NCBI GenBank assembly: GCA_963835465.1
Contig: CAWIFR010000007.1
Span: 525,545 to 589,544, forward strand
Origin: Bog-756 sp963835465
Lineage (GTDB): Bacteria; Actinomycetota; Acidimicrobiia; Acidimicrobiales; RAAP-2
Length of the DNA stretch: 64,000 nucleotides
Direction of reading: 5' to 3'
Below the pieces are notes generated by a model that saw nothing but the letters and a program-made list of their open reading frames with translations, was not told the origin of the DNA and did not search any database. This document shows, in pieces, positions 54,898 through 63,217 of this stretch. The stretch's first letter is position 1, and every line of letters starts with the position of its first letter. A program made the translations under genes and the position numbers.

Positions 54898-56267
54898 ACA
54901 CCGAGCCGTCCTCCTCGGCCATCGGCCTACCCAGCGCTCACGCGCCGCAGGGACGACGGAGGAGCCGTCGGCGGCATCTGGCCGGCCTCTCGATGCTGGT
55001 TGTGCTGGTGATGGGGGTGTCGGGGTATGACGTCGCGTTGGCGTCCACTGAACACCGGACCCAGCAGACGCTGAGCTCCACCAGGGCCTGGCTCCAGTGG
55101 ACGCAGGCTTCGCTCACCACCACCCGAGGCCGGATCGCCACCACCACGGCCACCCGGGACGCCAGAGTGGCTGACCAGGCTCGCACGGTGGCCGAACTCG
55201 GCGGCACCAACCAGAGGCTTTCTGGCGCAACTCAGGTTCGCTTCTACCAGGGGATCAACATCAATACTCTGACCACGTGCCTCACCGGCGTGGCCCAGGC
55301 CGTCACCGCTATCGGCGCCTCCAACCTCAGTGCCGCCGTCGGCTCCATCGATGCCGCATCAGCGTCCTGCTTGACCCTTGACGGATCGGGTCCCAGCTCA
55401 GGCCTGGTCTACCCCTACGACTTTCCCGACCCCTTCATCCTGCCGGTCGGGGGAGGCACGTACTATGGGTTCGCCACCAACTCGGCGGCGGGCAACATCC
55501 AGATCATCCGGTCCACCGACCTCACCCACTGGGTGACCGTCGGCGATGCCCTCCCCCATGAGCCGGCATGGGCCGCTCCCGATGCCACGTGGGCACCGTC
55601 GGTACTCCAGCGGGGAGCCACCTACCTGCTCTACTACTCCGCCGTGTACACCCCGACCGGTCAGCAGTGCATCTCCGAGGCCGTCGCCACCCAACCGCAG
55701 GGTCCCTATGTCGACAACTCCGCCCTCCCCTTGATGTGCCAGACCGCGCTCGGCGGTTCGATCGACCCCACTCCATTCGTCGATGCCAACGGCACGCCCT
55801 ATCTGGTCTGGAAATCACAAGGAGCTGGCAGTCAGCCGGCCACCCTGTGGTCGCAACAGCTGACACCGGACGGGACCGCCCTCGTCCCAGGGGTGGCCAC
55901 TCCCCTGCTGTCACCGAGCCAAGCCTGGCAGGGTGGTGTGGTCGAGGGGCCGTCCATGACCCTCGTGGGCGGGCAGTACCTGCTCTTCTACTCGGCAAAC
56001 AACTGGGAGACCGACCGGTATGCCATCGGTGTGGCCGACTGTGCTGGTCCGATGGGCCCGTGCCGGGACCTGTCCACCGATCCCCTGCTGGGGTCACAAG
56101 CATCGTTCAGTGGCCCAGGCGGCCCGTCGGTGTTCACCGACCCGCAAGGACACCTCTGGATGGCATTCCATGCGTGGCGACCGGCCGAGGTCGGCTTCCC
56201 CAACAGCCGCGTCCTCTTCCTTCGCCCGCTTTCCGTGAGCGGTGCTGGCGTGGCCGTCGGACCCTGA
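54894..56267 (+). CDS. Membrane-anchored glycoside hydrolase family 43-like protein
   Basis: 457 residues from GTG 54894-54896. An Arg-rich start, one helix (about residues 29-46), a coiled coil (50-110), then the domain shared with the previous protein (VRFYQGININTLTTCLTGV, Cys129 and Cys159). From about residue 172 a five-bladed GH43 domain begins: YDFPDPFI (catalytic base Asp), APDATWAPSV (second Asp), VEGPSMTLVGGQYLLFYSANNW (acid Glu) and HLWMAFHAW. These enzymes cut arabinan, xylan or related glycans. Facing outward, it may act on cell-envelope arabinose- or other sugar polymers. Substrate is inferred only from family. Confidence 0.78.
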   Translation: MNTEPSSSAIGLPSAHAPQGRRRSRRRHLAGLSMLVVLVMGVSGYDVALASTEHRTQQTLSSTRAWLQWTQASLTTTRGRIATTTATRDARVADQARTVAELGGTNQRLSGATQVRFYQGININTLTTCLTGVAQAVTAIGASNLSAAVGSIDAASASCLTLDGSGPSSGLVYPYDFPDPFILPVGGGTYYGFATNSAAGNIQIIRSTDLTHWVTVGDALPHEPAWAAPDATWAPSVLQRGATYLLYYSAVYTPTGQQCISEAVATQPQGPYVDNSALPLMCQTALGGSIDPTPFVDANGTPYLVWKSQGAGSQPATLWSQQLTPDGTALVPGVATPLLSPSQAWQGGVVEGPSMTLVGGQYLLFYSANNWETDRYAIGVADCAGPMGPCRDLSTDPLLGSQASFSGPGGPSVFTDPQGHLWMAFHAWRPAEVGFPNSRVLFLRPLSVSGAGVAVGP

Positions 56268-56913
56268 CTCCGTCGGATCCATCGGAGGATCCACCCTGTC
56301 AGCCGGTGTCCGTAGTCGACCCGACACGCTCCGTGATTGTCTCGCTCAGCATCGCCTCGGGCCTGGGCCCGCACAGCAGACTTTCCCCTGGTCATCGGCC
56401 TATTACCTACCCGATGATCTACTCAAAGACGGCCGCGCCAATTCGCCCATCAATAATCATGATGGTCGCTATCTCTCGGCGATTTAGCGATCTATCTGCC
56501 CAGTTCACAGCCATCTTTGTGGGGCGACACTGAAGCTTGATGCACACCCGCTATAATCATTCACACGCGTAACTTCCTGGGCTGTTACTACGGCTAAATA
56601 GCGCGGTAGCGGAGCGTCTGAGTGATCGACGACCGGCCGCCCTGGCAGAGATCGAGATCCGACTCGACCTACTTACGCATTCGTGGCCGGCAGCGTCACA
56701 GCACACCGACCCACGACTCCGGGGCAACGACGAAACGAGTGGTCTTCACGACGCAAGCTTGGGCATAACCAAACCGGCCGCACACCCTACGGCGTGAAGC
56801 CAGGACGAACGTCGCCTTCCCGCACGCCGTCCGGGGACCGAATGCAATGGCCGGAGCCCGCCAACACCGAGCAGAGGAAGGCGCCGTCGCCGCGCCCTAC
56901 GAAGGGAGGTGCC
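56268..56913 (+). other. Long non-coding region upstream of the Rpf-like gene
   Basis: 646 bases without a supportable gene. Its middle (56400-56620) is clearly AT-richer than anything else nearby. TATAAT at 56552-56557 is a good -10; the -35 (ACTGAA at 56529-56534) is weak. A start near 56564 would give a 350-base leader for the Rpf-like gene. GAGCCCGCCAAC at 56856-56867 loosely resembles the 3' conserved block of ydaO (c-di-AMP) riboswitches, which precede rpf genes in Streptomyces, but the other blocks are not recognised. Confidence 0.5.
56552..56557 (+). promoter_or_regulatory. Candidate -10 element TATAAT
   Basis: A perfect TATAAT inside the AT-rich island upstream of the Rpf-like gene. 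The only consensus -10 hexamer noticed in this half of the window. Confidence 0.45.
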
Positions 56914-57522
56914 ATGCGGACCCGCATTGCACTCGTGGCGATCATTCCGGTCGCCCTCATTACCGTCAGTACCCTGGTCCCGGCTGCCACTGCGCAGTCG
57001 GCCCGGTCCACGTCATCAACGAGCAGCACATCAACCACAACCGGTGTGGCACTACCGCCATCATCGTTGGCCGCCTATCACGGGCCAGTTCCACTCAGTA
57101 CCGTCCTGACGGGAACGAGTCTGCTGGTGCAGCTCAATCCCGCACTGGCCAGTGAGGCCGCGTTCTATCAGGCGGTGCAGCAGAGCAGTGCCGCGGCCAC
57201 GGCGGCCGAAGCTGCGGCGGCAACAGCGGCAGCGGCAGCGGCAGCGACCACTCCGGCCGTACCGGCCGGACCCGTGGACACCGTCACCCCCGAGCAGAGG
57301 TCCGCGTGGGAACGCGTGGCCATGTGCGAAGAAGGTGGCAACTGGTCCGCTGACGGCGGTCGCTTCAGCGGAGGCCTGGGCATCAGCCGGGCCAACTGGA
57401 TTGCCTACGGAGGCGGCCAGTTCGCCCCCGAAGGGGCGATGGCCACCGAGGACCAGCAGATCATGGTGGCTGAGCGAATCCAGTCCACCGCCCCGGACCA
57501 GGGTGGCTGCGCCGGCTGGTAA
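56914..57522 (+). CDS. Resuscitation-promoting-factor-like secreted transglycosylase
   Basis: 202 residues from ATG 56914-56916 with GGGAGG upstream. A Sec signal peptide (residues 1-28, ending ATAQSA), a Ser/Thr stretch, an Ala-rich linker (94-112), then an Rpf domain from about 128: WERVAMCEEGGNWSADGGRFSGGLGIS with catalytic Glu139 in the C-E-x-G-G-N-W motif, ANWIAYGG, QQIMVAERIQ, and the second cysteine in GGCAGW. Rpf enzymes cleave peptidoglycan glycan strands and stimulate outgrowth of dormant cells. The motif has Glu140 where Ser is usual. A strong hairpin follows. Confidence 0.9.
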   Translation: MRTRIALVAIIPVALITVSTLVPAATAQSARSTSSTSSTSTTTGVALPPSSLAAYHGPVPLSTVLTGTSLLVQLNPALASEAAFYQAVQQSSAAATAAEAAAATAAAAAAATTPAVPAGPVDTVTPEQRSAWERVAMCEEGGNWSADGGRFSGGLGISRANWIAYGGGQFAPEGAMATEDQQIMVAERIQSTAPDQGGCAGW

Positions 57523-57554
57523 CAAACAGGGCTCCCGAGCCCACCTCCGTATTA

Positions 57555-57597
57555 CCCGTGCATGCCCCTCGCTCCGCCGCGACGGGGCATGCACGGG
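57555..57597 (+). terminator. Perfect 14-bp inverted repeat after the Rpf-like gene
   Basis: CCCGTGCATGCCCC (57555-57568) and GGGGCATGCACGGG (57584-57597) pair completely around a 15-base loop, 33 bases after the stop codon. There is no T-tract, as is common for terminators in GC-rich actinomycetes; it could act on both strands or protect the 3' end. Confidence 0.75.
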
Positions 57598-57665
57598 ATC
57601 GTTCGGCTTGGTCCGTCAGATCGTAGGCAGCACATCCCGCGTCGTCGGCGCTACGAAGACCCTGC

Positions 57666-58133
57666 ATGAGCACAGACCCCGGGCCCTCGGCACTGCTAGA
57701 CGGAGGGGCATCCGCACGAGGGAGCTGGCGACTCCGCCTAGTCGCTCCTCCCGACACCGCAAGCACCGTGCTCTGCTTAGCCGGAGCTGCGCTGCTGGTT
57801 GGGTCGGCGGCCATCCATCTCCACCTGTGGTCGACCGGCTACCGGCACATTCCCACCATCGGGCCGCTCTTCCTGCTCCAGGGGATCGTCGGCATCGGGC
57901 TGGCCCTGACCGTGGCCGTGACGAGGCGAGCCTGGGCGAGCATGGCCGGGGCGTTGTTCGCCCTCTCGACCATCGGCGGACTGTTGCTCTCTGTCGAGAT
58001 CGGGCTGTTCGGGTTCAAAGACAGCCTCGGTGCACCAGACGCGACCTTGTCGTTGGTGTTGGAGTCGGCGGCGGCGGTCGCGCTGGCCACTGCGGCACTG
58101 GTCGGCACGCGTCATCCCGGTGGGACCATCTAG
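57666..58133 (+). CDS. Small four-helix membrane protein
   Basis: 155 residues from ATG 57666-57668. Four hydrophobic helices: STVLCLAGAALLVGSAAIHLHLW, IGPLFLLQGIVGIGLALTVAV, MAGALFALSTIGGLLLSVEIGLFGF and LVLESAAAVALATAALVG. The conserved-looking HLHLWSTGYRHIPTIGPLFLLQ loop recurs in uncharacterised actinobacterial membrane proteins. Function unknown. Its own promoter is expected after the terminator at 57555-57597. Confidence 0.7.
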   Translation: MSTDPGPSALLDGGASARGSWRLRLVAPPDTASTVLCLAGAALLVGSAAIHLHLWSTGYRHIPTIGPLFLLQGIVGIGLALTVAVTRRAWASMAGALFALSTIGGLLLSVEIGLFGFKDSLGAPDATLSLVLESAAAVALATAALVGTRHPGGTI

Positions 58134-58262
58134 CTGATCCGGCTCACCCGACGACCCCGCGACCCGTCGTCGGCCATCTGCCCCGAAGGCGCTGACGGCA
58201 CCTTCAGATTCCACTCGATCAGCACCCAGTGGGTACACAGTTTGCCACGGCACCCTGGGTCC

Positions 58263-58913
58263 ATGGTCACCGCAGCCCTCCCCCGCCGCCCCGAGCCTCG
58301 CCCCATCGACTCTTCTCTCGCCCAAGGAACCGATGGCCGCCTGGCCACACTGTTCCGGCTGGTCCGTTACACCGGGGTTTCGGTGGTCTCCACCACGACC
58401 AGCCTCTCCGTCCTATTCACACTCGTGGGAATCGTCGGGCTTCCGGCGGCCTGGTCCAACGTGGTCGCCACAGCCGTCGGGACGGTACCGTCGTTCGAAC
58501 TGAACCGAAGGTGGGTGTGGCACCGTCAAGGCCGGCGGTCGCTCCTGGGTCAGGTCGTCCCCTTCGCCGCCCTTTCCTTCACCGGACTGCTGGTATCGAC
58601 TGTGGCCGTCGGCCTGGTGTCGCAACGCACCCAAGGGTGGAGTCACTGGGGGCACACCCTGGCCGTCGAGTCCGCCAACCTCGCCGCCTACGGCTCCCTC
58701 TGGGTGGTCCAATACGTTGTGCTGGACCGACTCCTGTTCCGGACAGGGCATTCCCCCTCGGCAGAACCGGCATTCACAGGTCGCCGACAGACCATCGCTG
58801 ACCCGGTCGGACCCGGTGAGACGCTGCTTGGGTCCGGGCGTGTGACCGAGACGCAACGACTGCTCGTGCACGAGTCTGATGGCGTGCTGCGACGAGCCGG
58901 GTCGGCACGGTGA
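58263..58913 (+). CDS. GtrA-family membrane protein
   Basis: 216 residues from ATG 58263-58265; a TTG at 58242 would add seven. Four helices follow the GtrA plan: FRLVRYTGVSVVSTTTSLSVLFTLV, NVVATAVGTVPSFELNRRWVWHRQGR (the conserved N..f.l.R.wvf loop), VVPFAALSFTGLLVSTVAVGLV and LAAYGSLWVVQYVVLDRLLF. GtrA proteins are thought to flip polyprenyl-phosphate-linked sugars for cell-wall glycan synthesis. The Ser/Gly-rich tail of 55 residues is extra. No partner glycosyltransferase is adjacent. Confidence 0.85.
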   Translation: MVTAALPRRPEPRPIDSSLAQGTDGRLATLFRLVRYTGVSVVSTTTSLSVLFTLVGIVGLPAAWSNVVATAVGTVPSFELNRRWVWHRQGRRSLLGQVVPFAALSFTGLLVSTVAVGLVSQRTQGWSHWGHTLAVESANLAAYGSLWVVQYVVLDRLLFRTGHSPSAEPAFTGRRQTIADPVGPGETLLGSGRVTETQRLLVHESDGVLRRAGSAR

Positions 58914-59601
58914 CCCGGCTCCCGGCGAAAACGGGCTGCGCCAATGAAGTCAGCACCAACGGAACCGCTCAACCGTGCGGATCCCTCGAGCCATTCCCCG
59001 GGACGGGCTCCACTGGTCGAACCGGCAGCCCGTCTCCGACGTCACCTGGTCCGTTGGATGGCGACCGCGGGAAAGGCTGGCCTTGTGCCGGCTCTCGGTG
59101 GGTACGGCGGCGGCCAGGCCGCCACCTCCTGGGCAGCGGACACAGGACAGGGCCCACCAGCACGAGTCACCCCGAGAGCGAGTCGCCCAGGCTCACGGCA
59201 TGCGCTCGGCAACTCCCCACCGACGGCCTCCCGCCCACCAGGTCAGCGGGTGGCAAGGCCACGCCTGCTTCCGCGAAACCATCACCTGGGCACTCCCGCC
59301 CGAACATGCCGGTGATCGTGACTTCCTGCACCGTGCTCAGAGATGGCACCACCGCCCCGACCCTGAGCGCGCAGAACTAGGGCGGCATCGCAATGGTGAT
59401 TCGCTCCACCCCTCGTATGGAACCGTGACGGCCAACGCCGTCATCCTCCGGGTCCGCTCCGAATGGAGCCTTCCGGGGAAACTCACCGCACCCGGGCGGC
59501 CTACGGCCGGGAGCGGGACGAAACCTCTGCGGGATACCGACCCGACGACCACCACCGGAGTTCCGATGGCGACGTCGGGTCGGTTCCCGACAGAGACGCA
59601 C
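58914..59601. other. Gene-free region between gtrA-like and csp genes
   Basis: About 690 bases. Open frames exist on both strands but none has a ribosome site, family motif or natural composition. No fold stands out apart from a short CGGCC-TAC-GGCCG hairpin near 59500 that could end the cold-shock transcript. Confidence 0.5.
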
Positions 59602-59805
59602 TCAGATCTTGCGGACCTGGCTTGCCTGCAGACCCTTCTGGCCCTGCTTGGTCTCGAACTCCACACGCTGGCCCTCCGCGAGGTCGCGGAAGCCCTCCAT
59701 CTGGATCTCCGACTGGTGAACGAAGAGGTCATCCCCGCCGCCGTCAGGCGTGATAAATCCAAAGCCCTTTTCGGCGTTGAACCACTTGACTGCACCTACA
59801 CCCAT
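59602..59805 (-). CDS. Cold-shock domain protein
   Basis: 67 residues, normal CspA length. ATG 59803-59805 with AAGGAG nine bases upstream, so longer in-frame extensions are rejected. MGVGAVKWFNAEKGFGFITPDGGGDDLFVHQSEI contains RNP1 (KGFGFI) and RNP2 (LFVHQS). It binds single-stranded RNA/DNA and loosens mRNA folds. The AT-richer leader between 59806 and 59840 is typical for csp mRNAs. Confidence 0.96.
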   Translation of the reverse strand: MGVGAVKWFNAEKGFGFITPDGGGDDLFVHQSEIQMEGFRDLAEGQRVEFETKQGQKGLQASQVRKI

Positions 59806-59972
59806 AACTGTCACTCCTTGAAAATCACGCACTAAAACGCGGGGATCCATTGTGAAGCCCTACATGTGCCGGCCCGCGTGATTGGGTCGACGACCCCTTC
59901 ACACTAGGCGGAACCACGGGGTCGGTGCTCAAATTTCCGCATTCGGGGCAGACGCCGCCGACAAAGCCCGGG

Positions 59973-60806
59973 TCAGGCTTCGATCTGGCGAATCGCGACA
60001 CCACCCTGCCCGGGCTGATCGGAAGGGGATCCATTGGCGGTCGGTCGGCTCCCCACCTGACTTGCTTCTGATGGCCACGGGGACGACCCTTCGGTCGCGC
60101 CCTGCGGCCACCCCGACGCAGAACGCCTACCCGTTGGCTCGAACAGCTCGGTCACAACCATGGCCGAAAAGGTCAGGAAGAAGATTGGCTCGACCAGGGT
60201 GCCGAGTCGATCGGTGAGGTACACCAGGCCGAGCAGCGGATAGCCGACGACGAGGCTGGTGACCACGGCGACGTAGGCGCGGGCCTCGACGGTCCCTGCG
60301 TGCCGGGTGCGTCGCATGGCCAAGATGGCGGCCACGGTGAGGGTGGCGAACTCGAAAATACCTGAGACCACGTGGATGTAGTGGTGCAGGGGCAGTTCCA
60401 GGTGCCACTCCATCTGGCGGCAGGCCTCGCTAAGGCCCTCGGCGCACGCATACGGATACCGACCCCCGATCGCCCCGGCCACAGCAAACCCCACCATCCA
60501 CTTCCACTCGCCGCGGACGCCTCGCTGGGCTGTGGAACCCCGCAGCAGCAGCGCCGCCAGCAAGAGAAGGCCTGCGGCGAGGTCGGCGTCGGACATCAGG
60601 GCCGAGTGGGGGCGGCCGGTCGCCTCGAGGTCCGAAAAGAATCCGTTGACCGAAGGCATGAGCCCCGGGACGAAGGGCACCACCACCCACCAGTTGTAGG
60701 CCACAAGCCCAAGCACACCCAGGACTTTGGCCGCCCTCAGCCGCGCCACGTCGCCATCGTCCACCGAAGACGGCCTCAGGCCTGAGGGCAAGGCCAACAA
60801 CTGCAT
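59973..60806 (-). CDS. DUF998-like multi-helix membrane protein
   Basis: 277 residues. Six helices are visible: VLGVLGLVAYNWWVVVPFVPGLMPS, DLAAGLLLLAALLLRG, WMVGFAVAGAIGG, HHYIHVVSGIFEFATLTVAAILAM, AYVAVVTSLVVGYPLLGLVYL and EPIFFLTFSAMVVTEL. FVPGLMPSVNGFFSDLEATGRPHSALMSDADLAAG matches the P...S...iSdL...g.p...lf start of DUF998 proteins. The last 55 residues are Ser/Gly/Pro-rich. Function unknown. It stands between csp and the redox operon on the same strand. Confidence 0.72.
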   Translation of the reverse strand: MQLLALPSGLRPSSVDDGDVARLRAAKVLGVLGLVAYNWWVVVPFVPGLMPSVNGFFSDLEATGRPHSALMSDADLAAGLLLLAALLLRGSTAQRGVRGEWKWMVGFAVAGAIGGRYPYACAEGLSEACRQMEWHLELPLHHYIHVVSGIFEFATLTVAAILAMRRTRHAGTVEARAYVAVVTSLVVGYPLLGLVYLTDRLGTLVEPIFFLTFSAMVVTELFEPTGRRSASGWPQGATEGSSPWPSEASQVGSRPTANGSPSDQPGQGGVAIRQIEA

Positions 60807-60867
60807 GGACGGTGCAACAGGAAGGCGGCGGAACTGATTCCCGGTCTACACGCTCAGAAATCTGGAC

Positions 60868-61158
60868 TCACGCCCCGATAGGATGAACTCCCTGGTCAGA
60901 AGGCAGGCGATCGGTCGCCTTCCCGGTTCGCCTCGCCTGCTGGACCTGCTCCAAGACGATGGCCCGACGTGGGCACTCCGCGGCGGCCCGGGTGGCCAGT
61001 TCGACCAATTCGGAGTCGACCGGCGTCCCGTCGATGATGGGGTACCCCCACTCATCGAGGGTGATGCGCTCGGGCAGCAGTTCGGCACAGAAGCCGAAGG
61101 CGTCACACGCCACGGGATCGACACGAATCCGGAGCCTGTCCGATCGGAGGGGACTCAT
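60868..61158 (-). CDS. Three-cysteine (3Fe-4S type) ferredoxin
   Basis: 96 residues. RIRVDPVACDAFGFCAELLPERITLDEWGYP gives Cys18 and Cys24 (C-x5-C), and ECPRRAIVLE gives Cys62. Three ligands with a C-x5-C first pair are characteristic of single-cluster 3Fe-4S ferredoxins of actinobacteria, or 4Fe-4S with a non-Cys ligand. The tail of 26 residues is polar. It overlaps the NuoF-like gene as ATGA, so the two proteins are made together; it is the likely electron partner of that flavoprotein. Confidence 0.87.
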   Translation of the reverse strand: MSPLRSDRLRIRVDPVACDAFGFCAELLPERITLDEWGYPIIDGTPVDSELVELATRAAAECPRRAIVLEQVQQARRTGKATDRLPSDQGVHPIGA

Positions 61159-62468
61159 GCCGCCCTCCCGTCGACGTGGGTGACTTCACCGGGTGAGATC
61201 GGGAAGGCCATCACCGTGCCGGCCAGGTGCCCAGCGCACGGCCGTCCAGCCGCGTGGGCCCGGGCGTCGTCGCCGAAGACGGCCAGAGCGCTCCGCACCA
61301 GGCGGACTACGCCATCGGGGTGCCGACACGCCCCACGCCCGTCGACAGTCGCGGCGCACTGGAGAATGCGCTCGATCAGACCGTCATCGGCCCGGCCGGC
61401 CCACAGCTGCTCGAGGTACCCAGCCAGGGCCGGGAGACCCAACACGCAAGGCCCGCACTGACCCGCGCTCTCCCCGGCCATGTAACGAGCGATGCGGGCG
61501 GTCTCGGCGATTCCACACGAAGTGTGCGGAAGAGCGATCAGGATACCCACGCCGTGGGTAGCCCCCGCGGCGGCCAGTGGACCGGGTGCGTACGGGGTGT
61601 CCAATCGGGACGCGTCCAACCACGCCCCGCCATAGCCCCCAACCAGCACGCCGGACGGCGCCGGGTCCATTCCTGCACGCTCGAGAACATCGATGACTGG
61701 CGTACCCATCTCGATCTCTAGCAGGCCAGGGAATTGCACGGCACCTCCCACCGTCACCAGAGTGGACCCCGGGGCTTCGGCTGTCCCCTGCTCTCGAAAC
61801 CAGTGGGGCCCGTGGCGCGCGATGAGGGCAACGTGAGCGAGCGTCTCGGCGTTGTGCACCACGACCGCTCGGCGCCCCACCCGAAGAGGGACCGATTTGT
61901 CCATCCGGAAGACCGGCCGGGCGGGCCGTTCGTTCAGCCAGGAAACCAGCGCGGACTCCTCACCGGTCACGTACCGACCCGGGGGACGGGCCACGGTGAC
62001 CCGGATACGCGACCGGGAGGCGCGGGTGCGCTCGGCGATGGCCGCCTCGACGGCAGCGGCCGCGGGACCACTGTCGTCGGCCACGCAGACCACCACCTCG
62101 ACCGCCCCGACCACCGTCGCGGCCACGTCGGCTCCGTCCAGCACCAGATGCGGGGAGTGGGTCAAGAGCACGCGGTCCTTGGCGCTGGCCGGCTCGCCCT
62201 CCATGGCATTGACCACCAGCAGCGGACGGCGAGCCGAGTGCCGAACCCCATCCCACTTGGCGCCGGAGGGAAATCCCGCCCCTCCCCGACCGCGTAGGCC
62301 GGATTCATTGATCGCCCGCCACATGGCCGAGCGCCACCGGGGATCCCCCCGTTCGGGTAGAGCCAGCGGTCCGTGAACAGCCAGGTGAGAAGGCAAGTCG
62401 GGCGTTGGGGCGTTGCCGGCCACGCCGGCCAGGAGTCGGTGGGGGGCAGCCAGGGTCATGGCGGTCAT
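61155..62468 (-). CDS. NuoF-like flavoprotein with an incomplete Fe-S site
   Basis: 437 residues from ATG 62466-62468, overlapping the previous gene's stop as ATGA. The FMN-binding motif GLRGRGGAGFPSGAKWDGV (57-75), VVNAMEGEPASAKDR, RYVTGEESALVSWLNERPARP and LVTVGGAV are conserved in the 51-kDa subunit of complex I and related hydrogenase/formate dehydrogenase flavoproteins. The cluster motif ESCGxCxPC is changed to ESAGQCGPC: Ala335 replaces the first Cys, while Cys338, Cys341 and Cys381 remain. It should accept electrons from NADH or a carrier and pass them to the ferredoxin or membrane partner. Not part of a complex I operon here. Confidence 0.86.
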   Translation of the reverse strand: MTAMTLAAPHRLLAGVAGNAPTPDLPSHLAVHGPLALPERGDPRWRSAMWRAINESGLRGRGGAGFPSGAKWDGVRHSARRPLLVVNAMEGEPASAKDRVLLTHSPHLVLDGADVAATVVGAVEVVVCVADDSGPAAAAVEAAIAERTRASRSRIRVTVARPPGRYVTGEESALVSWLNERPARPVFRMDKSVPLRVGRRAVVVHNAETLAHVALIARHGPHWFREQGTAEAPGSTLVTVGGAVQFPGLLEIEMGTPVIDVLERAGMDPAPSGVLVGGYGGAWLDASRLDTPYAPGPLAAAGATHGVGILIALPHTSCGIAETARIARYMAGESAGQCGPCVLGLPALAGYLEQLWAGRADDGLIERILQCAATVDGRGACRHPDGVVRLVRSALAVFGDDARAHAAGRPCAGHLAGTVMAFPISPGEVTHVDGRAA

Positions 62469-63217
62469 GGTCGATCCCTCTCGAGCAGTCGATGGGTGGA
62501 CGGATAGGTGGTGGTCGACGGCGCGTCGTCGGTGACGGTCGCGCTGGACGAAGTGCTGGCCGCCGGACCCGTCAGCACCGGCACCGTGGACCGGGGCGAC
62601 GTCCCCCGTACCGCCGGCGATGGCGTCGGCCGAGGGGGCAGGGCTCGGGTTGAGGCGCCGACCCACCGGGCCCATCGGGCGTTACGCCGGTGGTCGGCGA
62701 TGCGCCAGGCAAGCGCCGCTGCCACCCCCATGGTGCAGACCGCGGCCATAGCGTCGAACCACAGGCTGGCGGCATCGGTGCCCATGCCCAGGGAGTGGGC
62801 CATGGCCACAGGCCAACAGCCGTAGGCCAACCAATGAATCCCGCGCCAAGTTCGGGGACTGATCCTCTGGCGCAGCGCGCTGGACACGGCCACGGCCACC
62901 ATCAGATCGACACCCACCGTCCCGAGTCCCGTCCAGAAGGGGCGGTAGGGCGAGGAGAATGGGACGATCACCGACATCCAACCCACGCTGACGTAGGTAT
63001 CGAGAACCGCGGTCGCTACGTGTAGGGCCAGAAATACCATGGCCAGGAGGGAAACCCGCTTGTGTAGGTCGGCCCGGGCGAAGGCCGGCCACGAGCGGGA
63101 GCCGGTCCGTCCCGCAGTCAGCAGACCGAGGACCATAGTCCCGGTCAGCAGAACGAGGGCGACGACGCCACTGGCCCGCATGGCGTACCAGACCGTCGTG
63201 GAGGCGACGGCCGCCAT
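62465..63217 (-). CDS. Ferric-reductase-like transmembrane protein
   Basis: 250 residues from ATG 63215-63217. Five to six helices: WYAMRASGVVALVLLTGTMVLGLL, LHKRVSLLAMVFLALHVATAVLD, MSVIVPFSSPYRPFWTGLGTVGVDLMVAVAVSSAL, GIHWLAYGCWPVAMAHSLGMGTD and MAAVCTMGVAAALAWRIA. Paired histidines on neighbouring helices (LHKR/ALHV and IHW/AHS) fit b-type heme ligation in the FRD/YedZ superfamily. The 60-residue tail is Ser/Thr/Pro-rich. It moves electrons across the membrane. It overlaps apbE by one base (TGATG) and the NuoF-like gene by four. Confidence 0.85.
   Translation of the reverse strand: MAAVASTTVWYAMRASGVVALVLLTGTMVLGLLTAGRTGSRSWPAFARADLHKRVSLLAMVFLALHVATAVLDTYVSVGWMSVIVPFSSPYRPFWTGLGTVGVDLMVAVAVSSALRQRISPRTWRGIHWLAYGCWPVAMAHSLGMGTDAASLWFDAMAAVCTMGVAAALAWRIADHRRNARWARWVGASTRALPPRPTPSPAVRGTSPRSTVPVLTGPAASTSSSATVTDDAPSTTTYPSTHRLLERDRP

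Noticed and set aside
58944..59315. Open frames of 90-150 codons in the gene-free region after gtrA
   Set aside because: Composition is Arg/Pro/Ser-rich, no ribosome site, and several frames on both strands are equally open, so none is favoured.
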